Below the pieces are notes generated by a model, which was given only the letters and a program-made list of their open reading frames with translations, was not told the origin of the DNA and searched no databases. A stretch of 5,268 nucleotides of DNA from a bacterium (GTDB lineage Bacteria > Bacteroidota > Bacteroidia > Bacteroidales > Bacteroidaceae). The stretch is from positions 1-5,268 of the forward strand of contig SFQP01000095.1 in assembly GCA_004562975.1 (NCBI GenBank), read 5' to 3'. Numbering within the stretch: the first letter of the stretch is position 1; each line of letters begins with the position of its first letter. Both the position numbers and the translations under genes were made by a program. This document shows positions 4,540-5,268 of the stretch, in pieces.

Positions 4540-5229
4540 ATGAAACTTGACAACTCCCGCGCCTTGGTCGTGCTGAGCGGCGGCCAGGACTCCACCACCT
4601 GCCTGTTTTGGGCAAAAAAACATTTCAAGGAAGTATATGCGCTCAGCTTCCTCTACGGTCAGAAACACGCCCACGAGGTCAGTCTGGCCGAGGCCATAGC
4701 CCGCGAGGCCGGCGTGAAGTTTGACAAGATGGATGTGGGCTTCATCGGCCGGCTGGACCACAACGCGCTGACCGACCCCTCCATGCCGATGGACAGCGAG
4801 AAGCCTGCCGGCGGACCGCCCAACACCTTCGTGCCGGGCCGCAACCTGTTCTTTCTGGGCATCGCCGCCGTCTACGCTCGTGAGCGGGGCATCCGCCATT
4901 TGGTGACCGGTGTGTCGCAAACCGACTACTCCGGCTATCCCGACTGCCGTGACTCTTTCATCCGCTCGTTCAACGTGAGCCTGAACCTGGCCATGGACGA
5001 GCAGTTCGTGATACACACGCCCCTCATGTGGCTTGACAAATGCCAGACATGGGCATTGGCTGACGAGCTGGGCGTGCTTGACCTGGTGCGCAACCGCACG
5101 CTGACGTGCTACAACGGCGTGCCCGGCGACGGCTGCGGACACTGTCCGGCCTGCAAGCTCAGAAGGCAGGGGCTGGAGCAGTATCTGGAGGAGAAGGAGC
5201 TGCGCAATCAGCAGGAAAACCCTTTGTGA
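4540..5229 (+). CDS. queC: 7-cyano-7-deazaguanine (preQ0) synthase QueC
   Basis: The protein has 229 residues, normal for QueC. It makes preQ0 from 7-carboxy-7-deazaguanine and ammonia using two ATP, in the cytoplasm, on the route to queuosine in tRNA. The ATP pyrophosphatase PP-loop is LSGGQDSTT (12-20). Other family motifs are [13 protein letters not shown] (34-46), [14 protein letters not shown] (97-110) and [18 protein letters not shown] (123-140). The zinc site is complete with Cys190, Cys199, Cys202 and Cys205 in the C-x8-C-x2-C-x2-C arrangement (GCGHCPAC). The ATG at 4540 puts the PP-loop at the expected distance from the N-terminus. It shares an operon with the upstream transporter gene. 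Nothing seems damaged; codon use and GC content look like those of its neighbours. Confidence 0.97.
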   Translation: MKLDNSRALVVLSGGQDSTTCLFWAKKHFKEVYALSFLYGQKHAHEVSLAEAIAREAGVKFDKMDVGFIGRLDHNALTDPSMPMDSEKPAGGPPNTFVPGRNLFFLGIAAVYARERGIRHLVTGVSQTDYSGYPDCRDSFIRSFNVSLNLAMDEQFVIHTPLMWLDKCQTWALADELGVLDLVRNRTLTCYNGVPGDGCGHCPACKLRRQGLEQYLEEKELRNQQENPL

Positions 5230-5257
5230 ATATTCAAATCATAGTGACAAAACCCTT

Positions 5258-5268
5258 ATGCGAGAAGA
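5258..5268 (+). CDS. Possible start of the next gene in the queuosine operon
   Basis: An ATG at 5258 lies 28 bases after the queC stop and is open to the window end, but only three full codons (M-R-E) are visible. The spacing suits a downstream operon member. In related Bacteroidales I would expect queF (preQ0 reductase) here, but nothing in three codons can identify it. Confidence 0.3.

Noticed and set aside
4519..5142. Minus-strand ORF of 207 codons opposite queC
   Set aside because: queC on the plus strand has all catalytic and zinc motifs; the opposite frame is an antisense shadow.
1..5268. CRISPR arrays, insertion sequences, tRNA or rRNA genes, toxin-antitoxin or phage-defence genes
   Set aside because: No spaced long repeats, transposase motifs, cloverleaf structures or defence-type domains were found on either strand.

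Overview
The window looks like chromosomal DNA from a GC-rich member of the Bacteroidales (Bacteroidaceae/Prevotellaceae-like). The basis is gene content (a secreted-type GH20 hexosaminidase, a PepSY-like periplasmic protein beside a two-component system, a VUT-family transporter next to queC), the lack of clear Shine-Dalgarno sequences, several matches to the Bacteroidetes -7 promoter element TAnnTTTG, and a decayed C-terminal tail of the GVNIIRxSDGTxRKV type seen in Bacteroidales secreted proteins. The species cannot be named from sequence alone.

Layout, left to right. (1) 2-439, plus strand: the 3' end of a family 20 glycoside hydrolase gene. (2) 440-796: gene-poor, with a strong bidirectional hairpin terminator (563-597) and, on the minus strand, a 44-codon remnant of the C-terminus of a secreted protein (676-810). 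(3) 797-3587, minus strand: a signalling module transcribed right to left as OmpR-family response regulator, sensor histidine kinase, then, after a 205-base gap with its own putative promoter, a small exported PepSY-like protein. (4) 3588-3782: a divergent control region. (5) 3783-5229, plus strand: a queuosine-precursor transporter (YhhQ/VUT) and queC, with a possible further gene starting at 5258.

The most interesting content is regulatory. First, the leader of yhhQ-queC contains what reads as a complete preQ1-I (class I) riboswitch aptamer at 3744-3775, with stem P1, the pseudoknot strand, the ligand-binding C and the A-rich tail in register with the Bacillus subtilis queC aptamer. A mutually exclusive long stem (3727-3738 with 3754-3765) could act as the alternative fold. 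Second, the same tandem direct repeat with an 11-base period (AATCTGAAA-type half-sites) occurs upstream of the response regulator gene and upstream of the PepSY-like gene. In both places it lies exactly 7 bases upstream of a -7-like element, where the -33 element would be. This predicts that the regulator activates its own operon and the PepSY-like gene. The regulator-side copy also lies upstream of the divergent queuosine promoter, so the two systems may be coupled.

All functional calls rest on reading motifs by eye; no database search was possible.
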